DNA from: Phytoseiulus persimilis
Lineage: Eukaryota > Arthropoda > Arachnida > Mesostigmata > Phytoseiidae
Direction: 5' to 3'
Assembly: GCA_037576195.1 (NCBI GenBank)
Contig: CM075102.1
Coordinates: 31,926,745-31,990,744, forward strand
Length of the DNA stretch: 64,000 nucleotides
Below the pieces are notes generated by a model. It ran no database searches. It had not been told where the DNA came from and saw only the letters and a program-made list of their open reading frames with translations. Below are positions 26,617-38,512 of the stretch, piece by piece; position 1 is the first letter of the stretch; the number at the start of each line of letters is the position of its first letter. The translations under genes and the position numbers were made by a program.

Positions 26617-29600
26617 TTACTGCTTCTGTTGGTCATGGCTGGTCTTGTAGGATCGCAGCAGAGCAGCGAATTCCGTCGTGGGGTCGTCCGCCAGCTTCTT
26701 CGGGTGTCCCATTTCCGTTATTGATCCAGACTTGAAGACGATCACTCGATCGAAGTCAAGGATAGAAGTGATCCGGTGCTGGAATGAGGAGGAAACTGGT
26801 TCACTTATGGCTCTGGTTCACAACGTGACACATCGCATTCCAGACAGTGAGCTCCGAGTGTTGTGCGGTCGTCGGTCAAAACCGTTTCATAGCCCACGAC
26901 CACCAATTCAACTCATGACCATGTTCTCTCCAGAAGCGGAAGCACTCACCGCAATAGCTATCACAGTAGCCTCTTTCCAAACGTTACGGATGATTTCTAA
27001 CATTTTGTCTTCCAGTGACACGTCCAGTGACGAGGTGGCTTCATCGAGGATGAGCACCTGAGACGGGTTCAGGATGCTCCTCGCCAAGCAGAAAAGCTGT
27101 TTTTCGCCGGAGCTCAAATTCGAACCCTCCTCACAGATTTCGGCGTCTTGGAGAAAGCCGCGCAAACGAGTGAGTTAGATAAGCTAACGAGCCTTGCCAC
27201 ACGGTGATAGTTTCGGATCCGCTTCCCCTTTAGGGATCGATTGACGAATATTCTGAACTCACCGAGACCACCAGCTTCGGCTACGATGTCTTTGATGCAA
27301 GCCTTCTCCAAGGCTCGCCAGATTTCCTCTTCGGAGCACTTGCCTTCCGGGTCGAGATTTTCCCTGACAGAGCCCTCGAACAGAACCGGGTCTTGTGGTA
27401 TCATGGACAAGCGAGACCGAACCTCGTGAGCGTCTTCGCCCGCGAGGTCGATTCCATCAATGCGAATGTGGCCTTTGGTCGAGGGCACCATTTGGAATAG
27501 TCCCAAAGCGAGCGATGATTTGCCTGAGCCCGAACGGCCGCAGATTCCTACCTGAACAGATGAGATTTTCGATCAACGAGGACTCTCGAGAGAAGCCCGA
27601 CCTGAGCCAGAGCTCCGAACTTACTTTCTCGCCTGGTCTGATGACAAGATTGACATTGTTTAGAACGGGTTGATCCGAAGTCTCGTATTGCAGAGTTAAA
27701 TTATCGAACTCCACGAGGCCTCGGACTGGCCACCGTCGTGAGGAATCGGGAATCTCCCGGAGTTTCTTGAGTTTTCTCCCTTCAGCTTCAGCGGGGAGCT
27801 CTCGATAGGTTTCGATGCGTTCCACTGAGCTCATGTACATTTCAACAGAGGTCAAGTTTTTCACGACCCAGTTCAGATATTGAGGGACCAGAAGCGTGTA
27901 CGTAATCGTGAGCCCTGGAACATTGATCGTGGTGGTGATTGCGTCTCTCCACGCATCCCGATGCGTAAATTGAGTCGAGAAAATTCAACGAGTCCTTGGA
28001 CCGGAGGGGCTGAACTCGATCAACTTACCAACTGAAGAAGCAGTGATGTATCCCGCTAGTGCTGCGACGATGTTTGTCAGGATGATCAGGAACAGGATAC
28101 CGGCACCTAAATAATCCAACGAGACCCCGAGCCAGCAATTGGCGGAGTTTGTCATGATCGCAGCGACGTTATTGGAATTCAGCAGCGCGTGCAGCCGCAC
28201 GACGAAGTCACTTTGTCGACCGTAAGCCCGAATAGTATGTAAGCCATTCAGAGTCTCACTGAAGTGTGATATGATGGGGGACTTCGTGATGCACTCGAGA
28301 CGCTGCAGCTCCCTGTGCGAATAGTGTGGAGGTTGGAATTCACATTTCAGCACGACGTTGCCCTGCCGTCAATGGTGTTCGCAGGAAAAAATAGAGATTC
28401 GACTGAATGAACGACTTTGCCGCTGGGATCACGCGCCTGAACTCACCGTGAACTGGCTCTGAAGAATTGTTGAAGGTACCAATAAACACCGAAACTTATT
28501 GCAATGAACACGATGCTGAACGGACTCACGATCACGTTTACCAAGGCGACGGAAATGCATATCAGAATGAAACGGATGAGCACGGGGAACGATATCGGCA
28601 ATTTCCGATCTACAATGTTGAGATCGGCCGAGAACCGATTGATGATACGGCCCACGGGGTTTTGATCGAAAAACGATTGAGAACAGCCGACGATTCTGAC
28701 AAGGAAGAATCGTGCTTGCATTAGAGGCGAGTTCTCAGGATCGATCCGGACGAGCGATTTCCCATTTCTTTTGCCTCCGCTTCAGGAACGATGTTGGGTG
28801 ATTCGGGCGCATATGGTGCAATGCTGCGTTTGACCCGAGCCTCACCTTTCGAGCATGTTGTCGTGCAACGGTTTTGTCGCGCGAATCGTGGTCAGTTGAG
28901 CGAACAGGTTTGCTACCAGTGCAAAAACAACATTGGCCATCGAAATTGCAGCGTAAACGATCAAATAATACGAGTTGGCACGCGCAATGTCCTCCGCGGG
29001 AGTGTTGTCTTTGTTTTCATGGTTGTTGTCGGACCATTCCGAAAGCCAAAAGTCGCTGGCCATCTTGCAAAGCTGCATCACAGCGAAGAAGAACACGCTG
29101 AGAAACACCGCGAAGAGTCCGCACGCTTTCGCGTACCTGACATACACTCTCGTGGAGATCGAGCCTTCGCAGCGTTCCTCCGATTCGATCAAGCGCCACG
29201 GCGTTGCTTCGACGGAGTTGTGTTCGTTGACTTCCAAACTCGTAGAGTGGCCACCTGCACCGTTACAAACATCCTTGAAGAATCATTCTCGCATACTACC
29301 TCCCGCTCGAAGATCTCGATCCGGAAACCAGCAAGCGTCATCTCAACCGGCATTGATGACACGAGAACGGATCCTCCAAGAAAACTCATCGCCCGCTAGA
29401 CAACCTGTCCCTGGAAACGCGAGGGAACGTGGCTTTCATGGAGGATTCCTTGAGAGGAATTTCCCCCAGACATTTTGAGACCGAAATATCCGATGAACGT
29501 TTCTGCTTGCTGACTCCCTCTGTCTTCCACGACGCGAGATTTGGAACGGTAGCAGTTTGCTCTCAGGTCGATCGAGAAAGAAAATGAAGGTCGATTACGC

Positions 29601-32600
29601 TGTGGCGACTCAGCGGAGTGCAGACCTGCGTCGAAAGTCGTCATCACGGTTCCAGCTGTGTGAGCTCGATTCCTCGTTGGTGATATTGACCCATCGAGGA
29701 TACCTCCTCTGAGGAACAGCCTTTCGCTGATGATGGATCCGCGCCGTTCTGCGTTTTCAAATGTCAAATTTAGAACTCCCAAAGGTGAGTGTGAACACAA
29801 GCTCACTGCTGATTAGTTTCTTATCTAGTCCGTTGTTATCTGACCCTTGTTGCACCGCTCGGAACATGAGTTGTGGTACGAGGTTTCGGAATCGGGAATT
29901 TGTCGAGTCAAAGAGAAGGCTCGATCCATGTTGCGCTCGATCGACTCGCTGAACGACATTTTCCGCTGCGACTTCGTACGTCGTGGTTTCAGGGAATCAC
30001 GTCGCGCCATTTTTGGAAGTTCGGGATGACTCCCACGCTCGAGGCACTCGAGGCTCGCCGGGTATAGCTCTCGCACTTCCTGAGAGGTGGAACATATGTT
30101 TGAAGGAGAGCTGCTTTTCGGAGCCAGAAATTGCCCAATCTTCAAAGAACTGCTTTCGAGAGAAAATCGAGTGGAAGCTATTCGATCGCCTATGGAAGAG
30201 CAACTCTGCCCCTGACACCTACTTCGAAAGTCCCCATCGCCGCCACTGAATGATCGTTGAGTATTATGAGATGATGAGCCATGGGAAGCAAATCTTTCTT
30301 TTGAGTAACCATGACGACGGACTTGTTCTTTTCGACGAGCAGTTTCTGAATGGCGTTCTCGAATACGGAGCGCGCCACATGCGCGTCCAAAGCGCTCAGT
30401 GGGTCGTCCAAGATGAAAAGTTTGGCGTCGGAGTAAATCGCTCTGGCTATCGCGATCCGTTGCCGTTGTCCTCCGCTGAGATTGGCTCCCCTCTCTCCGA
30501 TTTCAGTAAGATCTCCCGCGGGCAGCGAATCTAAATCGGTGTGGAGAGCGCAAGCTTCAAGGACGCGACGATATCTCCTCACTTCGTAAAGTTGGCCGAA
30601 GATGATGTTCTCTCTGACTGTCGCGTTTTCCAACCATGGCTTCTGAGGCACGTAAGCTACGAAGTCCGTCTGCTTGCTGAAAGATGGAGAAAAAAACTTC
30701 TAATGTCAGCTCGGTCGATCAACGGTTGACGACAGCCGGCGCTCAAGGTGTGGACTTCCCTCCTTGAGGAGCGGATGGTCAGCGGAAGTGACGATCTTGA
30801 AGAATACGAGAGCTCGTTCTCCGAGTGTCGGGATCTGAGTTTTCCCGAAGGAAAGCTTGGGAGAAGTCTCAGGAGCTCACAGCTGGCTGCGCATGATTGA
30901 TCACCGTTGCGGGGAGTGTCTCGTATTCGTCGTCGTGTTCATAAACAACAGCTCCAGGATATGGAGCACAATCGTCCTGGTGAGAATTTCAATGAGATGA
31001 GATCACGTACTCGAACCATTCAATGGAACCCTTCGCTAGTTCGAGCTCGCCCAGTATCGCACTAAGCAGAGTCGTCTTCCCGGCTCCGCAGGGACCCGCG
31101 ATGAATGTGAGCTTTCTCGACGGCAAATTCAAATTCAAGTCACGCAGAACCTCGACGCCCTTGCTCCATTCGAGAGCTCCGTTCGAAATGCTCAGGAAAT
31201 TCTCCGACATTGATGTCGATGCGGCATCGAAGAAATCCTCGTCACAAGGGGCACGCTGCAATGCAAATAGCGATTGTAGGCAAATGTCGATGAGAAGGAA
31301 ACGGGCGGACCGCACCCGAGAATGCGTCACTTCGACGAGCAGCCCGGCGAAGAAAAGTCGGCGAGGCGGCCCGGATCTGGCTTCCCTGACGACTCACTGA
31401 GAAGCTGTCAACGTTCCAAGGGGTGATCTTTTCCATCTCGGGTCTGCTTAGAAACTCCTCGAGACGACGAGTGGAAACCATTGAGCTGACTATGATCGGG
31501 ATCGCGAACGGAACGATGAATAGCGGCATGGTGAGCTGATTGAAGAGAGACAACGACGCGAAAATAACGCCGGCTGTCAAGGGCTCGCCTCCCATCCAGG
31601 TGTGGAGTGCGAAACAGCACAGAGGAACGCAGACGGAGGAGAACATGGTCAGGAAAGCTACAAGCGACGGGAATCGATCAGATTGTCACGAAAAGTGGGG
31701 GTTCCGGTTGCATGGCTCGGACTTCAACCACCCTTCAACTGAATAATCAAATATATTGGAAATTTTAATTTTGGACAACATTTCTGACACTCACTGTTCA
31801 TTGCGACGAAGACCGTGTCCTTTTTGAGTAGTCCCCGTTCTTTCGAGCGAATTTGCTGAATTTTCTCAACAAAAATCCTTTCCCAACCCAAGATCTTCAG
31901 CAACTTGACACCTTGGATTAGTTCCCGCGTTTTCTTTATCCTCTCGTCTGATATGGACTGCGAACAAACGAACGTACAAACGAATTGTATTTGAAGGGTG
32001 AGGCGAGACATGAGGCGTCGAAATTTCACTCACGGCCGAAAATTGCGCCCAGAAAAGCTATTCAAAGCAGGCAACCATTAGCCTGGCTACAAATCGACCA
32101 ATATCCGTCGCCGATGATCCCATCCGCACGGGAGGTCCCGAGCGCTCGCGATGGTTAAAGGTTGTTTGACGCTCAGTAGCTTGCTGTGGACCAAAAATCA
32201 ATCGTTGTGATCTTACCATAATGCGAGTTTGGATGTGGCTCATGGCCCTGGAGATGAGATACTGGATTGGCGTAATGAGTAGAAGTATACTCGATGAAAG
32301 CAAAACAGACACGCCGAGAACTCCGTAGATTAGGTAAAGAATCAGCCCGATCTGTAGAGGAACCCTGAGAATCAGTTGGTGGATCCACGACGGCATAAAG
32401 ATCAAGCGGATCGAAAACGAAACAGGCTCACCTTGAGTGGCAGCATCCAGATGTAGTGTAAGTTCGTGAATATCATCATGACGTTTTGGCAATCCGTGGA
32501 CATGTGGTTGACGATTGCTCTGAAGGAGAAGGTGCCCTTCGGAAGTGAATCCACTGCCATTCTGAAGTCTCGAGACTGCTCCGTGAGCCCGTTAAATCGA

Positions 32601-34836
32601 CGCTAAACTAACCCCATCGATGTAGTGGCTGGCGCTCTCTTGTCCCTTTGGGAGTCTTGAGATTCTTGCGACTCTTCATCGTCTGCATCGTCAGTATCTT
32701 GCTGGAGACGGAGCCGTAATGTTTTCTTGTAAATCGCTGTTCTCAACGCTGATTGGACGTAAACACTCTGCATCGTGACCATGTGCATGAAATTGTTGGA
32801 TAGTGTGGATTGCAAGAGAGTGCACATGAGCACGCCCACGGCGAGCACGTAACCGTTTCCAAAGAGATCGAACACGGTGAGCAGTTCATCCTGGAAGAGG
32901 AACTTCGCCTAAAACATCCTCCAGGATTCGAATCAATTCCGTCTCCTGAATGTCTGGCCCGCGTGTGCGCTGTGGTGGTTGGGACGAGCTATCTCATCTC
33001 GTCACCTCATTACCGACCTTCGGCGATGCGAGTTCTTCGGTTTCTATGAAGTTGATGATATACTTGATGGACACGGGGCCGATGAGTGCCAACAAATCGC
33101 CGCCAACCTTTGGGAAAATTTGCCATTCGTAGACCAGTTATCTCTTAGCGCTGGCAGCTCCGTGCTTCCCTCCACATGCGAAAGGAGTGAATTCAAAAAT
33201 AATGACATAATCTCATCACCTTGAGAAGATTGGCGAAAAGGTAGCGCTTCCAGTACGTCTTAATGTATACCCGCCAAAGGTTTATACGAGACTTCGAATT
33301 CTGGCTCGACCGCAGCTTCTGATATTCTTCTCGCAGGTGACGATCGAAAAGCGCATGTTGAGTTTCGTTGGTATGTTCCTTGAGAGGAGAAAGGTATGAG
33401 CGGAGAGTCGGTCTTCTACGCACCTCGGGCTCAAGTACAAGCTCTTTGCCCAGCTCGGAATTCAGATGGCTGTACTCACTCGAGTTGTTCGCCCCAGGTC
33501 CTCTTGGAGAAGCGTCCTGCCGTAACCTTTCCGTAGCAGAGGGAGAACCCATGCGAAAGTCACTTGACTCCAAAGCGGCGCCAAAGAATACCTTGAATGA
33601 GGTGCAACATTTCGGAATTCCGGAGGGTCGGAGTGGCGGAATCGGAGAAGCCGTGCACCGAACAAAGAGCTCCCTCGAAACCGCCGGGAATGATCGACGG
33701 AACACCGGAACTCGGAAAGCTACTTACCTGTACACCACTGGCAAATGTTCGCCCTGTGAATCGGCTTGGTAGAGTCGCTGGTGATTTTCTTGTTTCTGGC
33801 AGAATTCGGCCTGTAATGCACAGAGGGAAAGTCAGTACATGCTACCGACTTGACGAGAAATTTGAACCGGACACAGCGTTCACCGGCAAACCGAATCAGT
33901 GTATCGTGGAGTTTGAATCCGGGTTCGCCGTGAATTCGGTTCCCCCACGTGACGTCATGGAACTCATTCGACGCTGACTGCTAAGTCCTTGATTCAGGCT
34001 GAGCTCTGAAGCTTGTGATGTCTCCAAAAGTCTTCCATTTTTAGTAGGCCGATACCGAGGGCCTGGTTGCATCAAAAACTCTTCGCACATTGAGACGAAG
34101 CCTGAGTGGCGAACGAGGACGATATCTCTCCGACTCCATGACTTTGTCTACCCGTGTTGCCAAGCTCCCCGTTCGCTCAACAGAATACGTTAGAAAGTGA
34201 TGATTTATCAGGAATTCAGTCTGAAAAATAGATTCCCACCTGCGAAACGAGAACGTAGACTTCCAGGAATAGCAAGAGAGCAGTAACAGCAACCGAAGCG
34301 CACGTGTATTGCACGCAAAGATGTTTGAAAGCGGCGCCTCCGTCGAATAAAGTGGACAACTTGTAGCCTTGCCCTGCTAGGCTGAGTGGCCAAAACAGCA
34401 GCAGTATCGCGAGAGCCCTCCAACGACGCTTCTTCTCGCAGTGGGAGTAAAAGGCTAGAATCGACACCAGAGCCACGATCGAGGTCACAGAGTTCAGGAG
34501 CTCTTGCAGGGAACGTCGGTACACTTGACGTTTGTTGGAAATTTCTACGATGCAGTCCGCCAGGTCTACGAATTGGATGACAATCAGTAGCGGAGTCAAT
34601 ATCCAGCGCATTCGATGTAACGGCAACAGCGCAGTGCATGATGGTTTGTGGAACAGGTAGACGGACATCAGCCAGAACGCGAACGTTGCCAACGACAGGG
34701 TTAGGTGGAGCCCCGAGAGAGCGAGGTTCGCTGCGCACTCCGGGAAGTGGCCTTCGGTACATAGCGCAAGCAATCCATGAGCTGTTTGATTCGAGGAGCG
34801 CTGCAACAACTTTTCATCGAACGCAGCGTCTCCCAT
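26617..34836 (-). CDS. ABCC-subfamily ABC protein, sulfonylurea-receptor (SUR/ABCC8-9) like
   Basis: Full-length ABCC with TMD0. In transcript order: TMD0 exon 34240-34836 (five hydrophobic segments; HRMRWILTPLLIV resembles SUR), then about 33728-33810, 33479-33594, 33218-33375, 33022-33105, 32640-32910, 32433-32565, and further TMD1 exons to 31.4 kb. NBD1 lies at about 30.2-31.3 kb: Walker A GPCGAGKTT, signature LSGGQRQR, Walker B LFILDDP. TMD2 lies at 27.9-29.25 kb; HFSETLNGLHTIRAYGRQ and NSNNVAAIMTNSANCWLGV match SUR blocks. NBD2 lies at 26.6-27.5 kb: Walker A CGRSGSGKSS, signature LSSGEKQLF, Walker B VLILDEATSSLD, H-loop His in HRITSIL. Stop TAA at 26617. Odd points: the NBD1 H-loop is VTQKK (Gln for His), NBD1 has Asp where the catalytic Glu would sit, and TMD1 carries an acidic/Gln insert (DTDDADDEESQESQ). 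Some exon joins and the 29.3-30.2 kb linker are unresolved. An MRP-type exporter is the alternative. Confidence 0.85.
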
Positions 34837-36640
34837 GGCACCACAGAAATACTTTCTGACCGCTAGGGATCCTTGCGCTTAGCCGCGAACGAGTCAGCGG
34901 TCGCAGCCGGTTCGATCGTGCACATGTCGCACGTTCGCGTGCACCATGGACGAGAAGGAGGGAGTTAAGCAAACAATCGTTTGTTTACGATGGAGCATCC
35001 TTCATCTCTCGACTGAACTGATAGGGTTTAGTGCTCTGCCGGACCGCTCTCTCATAAATCAGTTGGCACGAAGGCCGCGGACCCCGACTGAGGTCGTTAT
35101 GAAGTTTTTCTTCCTCGTGGAAAGGTGAAGGAAGGACATCCTCAGGTCTCGTGGTTAGTCTTGCTCGAATCCAGACATTCGCCAACCGAACAAGATCTCC
35201 GCGCTGTTCCTGGATTCCAATGTCCACGCTCCAACAACCCCGAGTTCCGTTTCCGTTTGGCAACTCTGCTAATCGTCCAGCCGCTCGTCGATGACGAGAC
35301 ACTGTTTCGAATTTATCGGAGGGTCCCACTCTCTCACAGGCTCGATGCCCGCACGAGGTTTCGTGCCTGGGGTGAGGGCTTTCCTGAGGTTCACGCAACA
35401 TACTCGGACCCGATAATATCGAAATCGATCCAAGGAGACACGGATTCATTTGCGCCGGATCTTCCATTGACAACGCTATCGTAAGAAGCCAGGTTCTCGA
35501 ACACAAGAAGCGAGAAAGCTGGGATTTCGTTGTGACTACAAATCGCCGGGATATTCTCTCTTCCTGGATGGCCTCCAGTGCCCCTCGACTGATTCAGTGG
35601 AGGGGATCTCTCCCTCCAGAACAGATCAGCGACCTGATAATGCTTCCAGAGCTGTTTCGCGACCTGGTTCCTGGAACGTTGTCAGCGTTGCGCGATCCGC
35701 GGCAAAACGAAGAACGACCCCGATGATCCAGTCAATCAGGGAAGAGTCGAGGAAGACACTCGGAGACTGAGCTCCGTTTCTTGCGCCTCTGTTCCCATCC
35801 GCCAGCACTGAGGGATTATCTGATGCTCCGTGTGTTGCTGAGACTTCACAAACCCTGTGCCCTTCGTACCTTACGAGCTGGGAATCTGTGGAGTCCTCCG
35901 CGAACAGAACGCGAACTCTCGAAGACAGAGAGCCCGCGACGCGCATCGATGAGTGGGAGCTATCAGGATCGGGAATTATGTTCATCGCGAGTTCGGAGAC
36001 AATGTGAACGTCCAGGTGCAGCACTCGTTCCACCCAGCCGAGTTTCCAGGCTGGACGTCACGTTCGCTCCATCTGAACGAGGGAAACTCAGCTTAGTTAA
36101 TAATACGACGGGCGCGTCCACCCGTCGTGCGAGAAAGTTCGTTAACAGCTTGCCGCTTCGTTTGCAAGGAAAAAAAGCTCCAGCGATGTTTTGTTCGCTG
36201 CTGACTGAATCGCGAATGGATTCGGCGCAGGCTTCTCAATAGCTCTAACTTCGTCGACTCTAGAACAATCCACCTCTTCGATGCGATGCACGCCTTCAGA
36301 GACACTTTTCCGTTCAGAATCAATGAACGAGTAAGAGTGAGACTCTGCACGTTCCGATCCGATGTTCACATAGGAACTATAAGTCCTCATTCAACGGTAC
36401 TTCTGGAGTGACCCGACGACGCGTACAATCAGCTGAAGCCAAACATTTATCATGAGTATGGGCAAGTAGGATCCGCACAGGAAAATGGACCTCGAGATTC
36501 CGACCTCTCTAGGATCAACCGGATAAAAGTTCCGTTCGACTTAGCTAACCCCCCGCAGAAATCGGGGCAAAGAACTCCTACGTACGGTCCTGATACACAA
36601 CAAGTTCGTATACGGTCATTGGTAACAACAATGGTGAACG
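34837..36640. other. Upstream region of the ABCC gene
   Basis: Open frames occur on both strands (34985-35506 minus, 35781-36242 plus) but show no recognisable family, no good splice sites and biased composition typical of chance frames. Presumed ABCC promoter near 34.85 kb. The LINE fragment may begin slightly before 36,640. Confidence 0.4.
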
Positions 36641-37763
36641 AATTCCTGAGCTTTCAAAAGTTTCGACTTGGTAGACTTGACTGCACATCTCATGATCATA
36701 TCTCAGAGGAAGTGCCCGTAACGGTCGGGCTTCGTCAAGGATGTCCCAGGCGCCTATCCTCTTTAGCCTATATATCGCAGACCTAGAAAAAAAGCTCCAG
36801 AGACGGGGGTTGGCTTCAGATTCGCGAGAAAACGAACATCGGGGATTTGACGGAGAAGGAGTCCGTCACGATTTCTGGGCTGTTGTTCGCAGACGACTTG
36901 CTCCTCATGACGAGCAACACAACGGATATGAGAACTCTTCTAGAGGTAACATCCAAATTTGGTGATGCTGTTCACTCAACCATCCTCATCAGATCATACT
37001 TCAGATCTAGGCCCACAGATACAAGGGAAACCAATACCTATGGTCGAATCCTACGAGAACTTGGGGATCGAAATATCGGCCGAAAAAGGCTACTCATCCC
37101 AACCCTTGAATAAGCTGACGGATGAGGCCAACACGGCGATCAGATTACTCAATGCGAGAACACTTTGGAGCTTCAACAGGTTTGAAGTATCCAAAATCCT
37201 TTGGAAAGCCACCGCAAAACCATAACTGCAATGGAGTAATCACCATGCCCAGGAGGCTGGGAAACCCCATTGAAGTCAGAGAAAGGGATGCGGGAAGGTG
37301 GGCCATGGGCACTCCAAAGTATCAAAGGAGTTCATCGAGAGAGTGGAACAGATGAAGCCATCCAGGTGGCCCAGAATGGTACTCACGGCCAATGAGATAA
37401 CAAACACAATAGTGAAGGCAATGGAGAGACTAAGAGGTTTGAGAACCCAGTACGACCTTGAAGATCTCAGTCTGACCAGAAATACACTGAACAAACCAAT
37501 GTGGAATATGTTCCGCAAAGAACTCAAAACGAGGTTGCGGGATAAGTTGGACATCACATGGAGACGAAATATGGAGTCTAGATCCACATTGACCGTTTAT
37601 CGACAGTATCCAGAGACTCGAGGTCTTGAGAAGGAACTATACGATAACTCACGGGGCATTTGGTCTCGTGGCACTAGCCAGAGCAGGAATGCTCAACACC
37701 AAGAGCCGGCAAAACTCCCGGGATCCTTCCATAGATATGGAATGTGCTCGACAGAGTTGGGCA

Positions 37764-38012
37764 GATTCGAATCACTTTGATTCGAATCACGTTTGATTCG
37801 AATCAAGTTGATTCGAATCACCTGATTCGAATCGAGAAACATCGAATCAAAAGTGATTCGAATCAAAAACCGTCGAATCAGGCTGATTCGAATCAAAAGT
37901 GATTCGAATCATTTTGATTCGAATCAGGATCGATCATCTGATTCGAATCACACGATTCGAATCACTCTGATTCGAATCAAAGTTTGATTCGAATCATTTT
38001 CTGATTCGAATC
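37764..38012. repeat. Left arm: interspersed palindrome array GATTCGAATC
   Basis: 14 exact copies of the 10-bp palindrome, usually followed by A, with spacers of 2-7 bases plus a few longer ones, and two partial copies (TCGAATCA). Spacing is irregular, so this is not an ordinary head-to-tail satellite. Confidence 0.9.
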
Positions 38013-38266
38013 CTTACTACATATACTCGGCTTAGTCCGGGACCAGTCTGACCATACTTTTCAAAAGCTGGAGGGGTGATTCCGAGACCAATCTGAGCAT
38101 TACTTCCCAGTTGTTCCCAGAGTTGGGAAGTAATGCTCAGATTGGTCACGGAATCACCCCTCCAGAGTTGGGGAGTAATGGCCAGATTGGTCTCGGAATC
38201 ACCCCTCCAGAGTTGGAAAGTAATGTGCGGACAAACTGACAAACTAAGCCGATCATAGATAGTTGG
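38013..38266. repeat. Core: 46-bp tandem units facing an inverted copy
   Basis: Two direct units of about 46 bp start with CAGAGTTGGG at about 38119 and 38164; a third, truncated one starts at about 38209. Each contains AGTAATG, CAGATTGGTC and GGAATCACCCCTC. An inverted copy lies at about 38070-38110 (GAGGGGTGATTCC ... CATTACTTCCCA), so it can fold into a long hairpin with a loop of about 13 bases. The flanks CGGCTTAGT (left) and ACTAAGCCG (right) extend the inverted symmetry. Confidence 0.8.
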
Positions 38267-38512
38267 GATTCGAATCAGAAAATGATTCGAATCAGGATCA
38301 TCGAATCACTTGATTCGAATCAGAAATGATTCGAATCAGAATGATTCGACTCAGAAGCTATCGAATCACGTGATTCGAATCAAAAATGATTCGAATCATT
38401 TTGATTCGAATCAGGACGATTCGAATCACATCTGATCCGATCTGATTCGAATCCAATGATTCGAATCAGAGGAGATTCGAATCAAAATGATTCGAATCAA
38501 AATGATTCGAAT
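38267..38512. repeat. Right arm: interspersed palindrome array GATTCGAATC
   Basis: 12 exact copies plus variants (GATTCGACTC, GATCCGATC) and a terminal GATTCGAAT merging into the right inverted repeat. Length (about 246 bp) is nearly equal to the left arm (about 249 bp). Confidence 0.9.

Noticed and set aside
32926-32936. Single GATTCGAATC in an ABC intron as a remnant of the palindrome element
   Set aside because: One isolated decamer with no tips or arms; compatible with chance in 64 kb.
34208-34762. Long minus-strand frame MYRRPLPGVRSEPR... overlapping the ABC TMD0 exon
   Set aside because: Shadow of the TMD0 frame; Arg/Pro/Ser-rich and without hydrophobic pattern.
37764-38512. CRISPR array or tRNA cluster suggested by many GATTCGAATC copies (like the tRNA B box)
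   Set aside because: Spacers are 2-7 bases, repeats are palindromic, no cloverleaf can be drawn, and the whole unit has transposon ends with a target duplication.
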